DNA from: Oligoflexales bacterium
Lineage (GTDB): Bacteria > Bdellovibrionota > Oligoflexia > Oligoflexales > Oligoflexaceae
Length of the DNA stretch: 15,726 bases
NCBI GenBank assembly: GCA_015232735.1
Contig: JADFZC010000022.1
Coordinates: 1-15,726, forward strand
Direction: 5' to 3'
Within the stretch, counting starts at the first letter, position 1. Each line of letters opens with the position of its first letter. Shown here in pieces: positions 14,340 through 15,726 of the stretch. Position numbers and translations under genes: made by a program. A model generated the notes under the pieces. It saw nothing but the letters and a program-made list of their open reading frames with translations, was not told the DNA's origin and did no database searches.

Positions 14340-15726
14340 TATTTGAGATCTATCGATGCGCTTTTCAAAATCCATGTTGAATAGCCAGGAACTTTCGCCA
14401 GGGATTTGGCTATTATGTACGCGGTATATGTGCCGCCTTTCGACCTCGCATTTGCCGGCAGGACATATGTTGTTTCCGTTCCTGGAATCGAGTCTGAACT
14501 GAACACCTTGATCCCGTCGGAGTTGAATACATGCATGGACCAGTAAAAATTGTCAATAGGAGTTGAATCCAGGTAACTTTTAAAAAGATCGCCGCCTATG
14601 GTGATTGTCCTTGACGCTTCATCCCATGTCCCTGTGACGGATCCTGGTATCATGGCGGGGAACATATAGGGGTATTCCCAGGAGATGGTGTTTTCCGCGA
14701 CGGTTTTCTGGATTTGCAGAAAGACCAGCTGATTTGGCGAGGGACTTTTCTCCGATCCGAGTTCGACTGTCCTTGAAAAAATTCCGTCTCCCGCCGATTC
14801 GTCACCGTTCAGACCATCGTCGGCAAGGGTTCTGTTCCATGCCTGAAGGCTTTTCTGTCCTGTTGATGCGTTGATTATCGACATCGCCGAACCGTCGAAA
14901 AGATTTGCCGCCCCCCTGATCTTCACCTCATCGAATATCGCATCGCCCCGGACTTTTGTGGAAAAAACAAGGCTTGTCTTTGTAGTGCCGTCGGTCTGGG
15001 TTTCATTTATGACCTGGGTCACAAAAAACTCCACCCCCTCCCTGAAGTAGGCCGTTGTGTTGCTTTCAAGAGTATCCAGAACGTCATCACCGTTCGAGTC
15101 GGGATCAAATGGATCAATTGTCGTATTTCCGTCAACATCAGAGTCGAACCAGTTTACTATTCCATCATTGTCTATATCCGGATCGAAGTCATATGGAATC
15201 CCGTTTGCGTCATCATCGGCGCCAGCCAGGGACAGGCTTTTATTGACTCCTTTTTGATTATTGCTGTTCATCCTGAGAATATCCGGTCTCATTCCGTTTG
15301 GAATTCCGTCGTTGCCTGCGGAGGGAGTCAGTCTGGAATCATAAGCCACGGCGCTGCTCTGGGTGAATTCAACCCTGCTGCCGGCCTGGATCAGGGCGGG
15401 AATCCTGTCTCCCCCCAACACGAAATATTGAAGTACCTGTGAAGCGTTGCCGACTATTTTTGCATAAACGCTTTCAAGTTTATAGTCGGGATTCAACAGT
15501 ATGAGGGTTTGGACCCTGTTTATTGCCAATCCCTTGATCTCGTAGTTTCCTATCCTGTCCACTTCCGAAACCTTGCATATGCCTGTGTCCCTTTCAACGA
15601 ATACCACGACCCAGTTTGCCATTTCCGTCTGGGTGCCGGTTTCCCCTTTCACCGACCCTTTCATGTTTTGATAAACCGTGGCATTAAGACTGATAATATT
15701 TTCCATCAATATGCTTTTGACAGCTC
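14339..15726 (-). CDS. Secreted Ca-binding protein with thrombospondin type 3-like repeats, 5'-partial
   Basis: A TAG stop lies at 14339-14341 and the frame has no stop up to the right edge of the window; nucleotides 15710-15726 stay open. No Shine-Dalgarno precedes the TTG-ATG at 15709-15704, and the N-terminus of the 456 residues visible from there has no signal peptide. The real start is probably outside the window. In order: a carboxypeptidase-regulatory/CnaB-like beta-domain (about 6-85, ending in NYEIKGL-type strands), acidic calcium-binding repeats (about 133-217; DIDNDGIVNWFD, DSDVDGN, DPDSNGDD), then a beta-rich C-terminus with DDGLNGDESAGDGIFS near 290-310, which resembles a choice-of-anchor X-type domain. 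It is probably extracellular and calcium-stabilised; the function is unknown. Confidence 0.7.
   Translation of the reverse strand, partial: AVKSILMENIISLNATVYQNMKGSVKGETGTQTEMANWVVVFVERDTGICKVSEVDRIGNYEIKGLAINRVQTLILLNPDYKLESVYAKIVGNASQVLQYFVLGGDRIPALIQAGSRVEFTQSSAVAYDSRLTPSAGNDGIPNGMRPDILRMNSNNQKGVNKSLSLAGADDDANGIPYDFDPDIDNDGIVNWFDSDVDGNTTIDPFDPDSNGDDVLDTLESNTTAYFREGVEFFVTQVINETQTDGTTKTSLVFSTKVRGDAIFDEVKIRGAANLFDGSAMSIINASTGQKSLQAWNRTLADDGLNGDESAGDGIFSRTVELGSEKSPSPNQLVFLQIQKTVAENTISWEYPYMFPAMIPGSVTGTWDEASRTITIGGDLFKSYLDSTPIDNFYWSMHVFNSDGIKVFSSDSIPGTETTYVLPANARSKGGTYTAYIIAKSLAKVPGYSTWILKSASIDLK

Overview
The window looks like chromosomal DNA from a Gram-negative (two-membrane) bacterium. Most of the proteins carry signal peptides or a lipobox, several look like outer-membrane beta-barrels, and a CcmG/DsbE-type periplasmic thioredoxin is present. 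GC content is moderate by eye. A deltaproteobacterial-type lineage is my guess, based on the mix of secreted proteins with Ca-binding repeats and the nested-palindrome intergenic elements. I cannot prove it from sequence alone. No tRNA, rRNA, CRISPR array or complete insertion sequence was seen.

Layout. (1) 1-5870, plus strand: a PorV/PorQ-like outer-membrane protein, a CcmG/DsbE-like thioredoxin, a secreted trypsin-like protease with seven HAIING hexapeptides, and a secreted protein with a barrel-like C-terminus. (2) 5878-10270, minus strand: a large lipoprotein, an outer-membrane-like protein with a TTG start, and a periplasmic TPR-like protein. These are read in the order TPR protein, outer-membrane protein, lipoprotein, probably from one promoter near 10335-10362. 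(3) 10422-11024: two abutting palindromes and a remnant of an IS256/Mutator-family transposase truncated at both ends. (4) 11026-13008: a multi-spanning GT-C-like glycosyltransferase candidate with a C-terminal beta-domain and an uncertain 5' end. (5) 13210-15726, minus strand: a divergent YchF-like GTPase, and a secreted protein with thrombospondin type 3-like Ca-binding repeats that runs off the right edge.

How the genes fit together. Seven of the ten main genes encode exported or envelope proteins, and most have no family I can name. The three minus-strand genes at 5878-10270 are the best candidate for an undescribed envelope system, because TPR protein, barrel-like protein and lipoprotein are consecutive. 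Any functional link is inference from order and spacing.

The strongest non-coding signals are two ~124-bp copies of a nested-palindrome element (9161-9284 and 13069-13191). Their 19-bp arms differ at four positions, and every difference is compensated on the other arm. A separate 103-bp nested palindrome lies at 9337-9439. Other signals are a 14-bp perfect-stem hairpin at 10436-10469, a 36-nt AT-only-rich hairpin at 14304-14339, and a structured intergenic block at 4114-4183.
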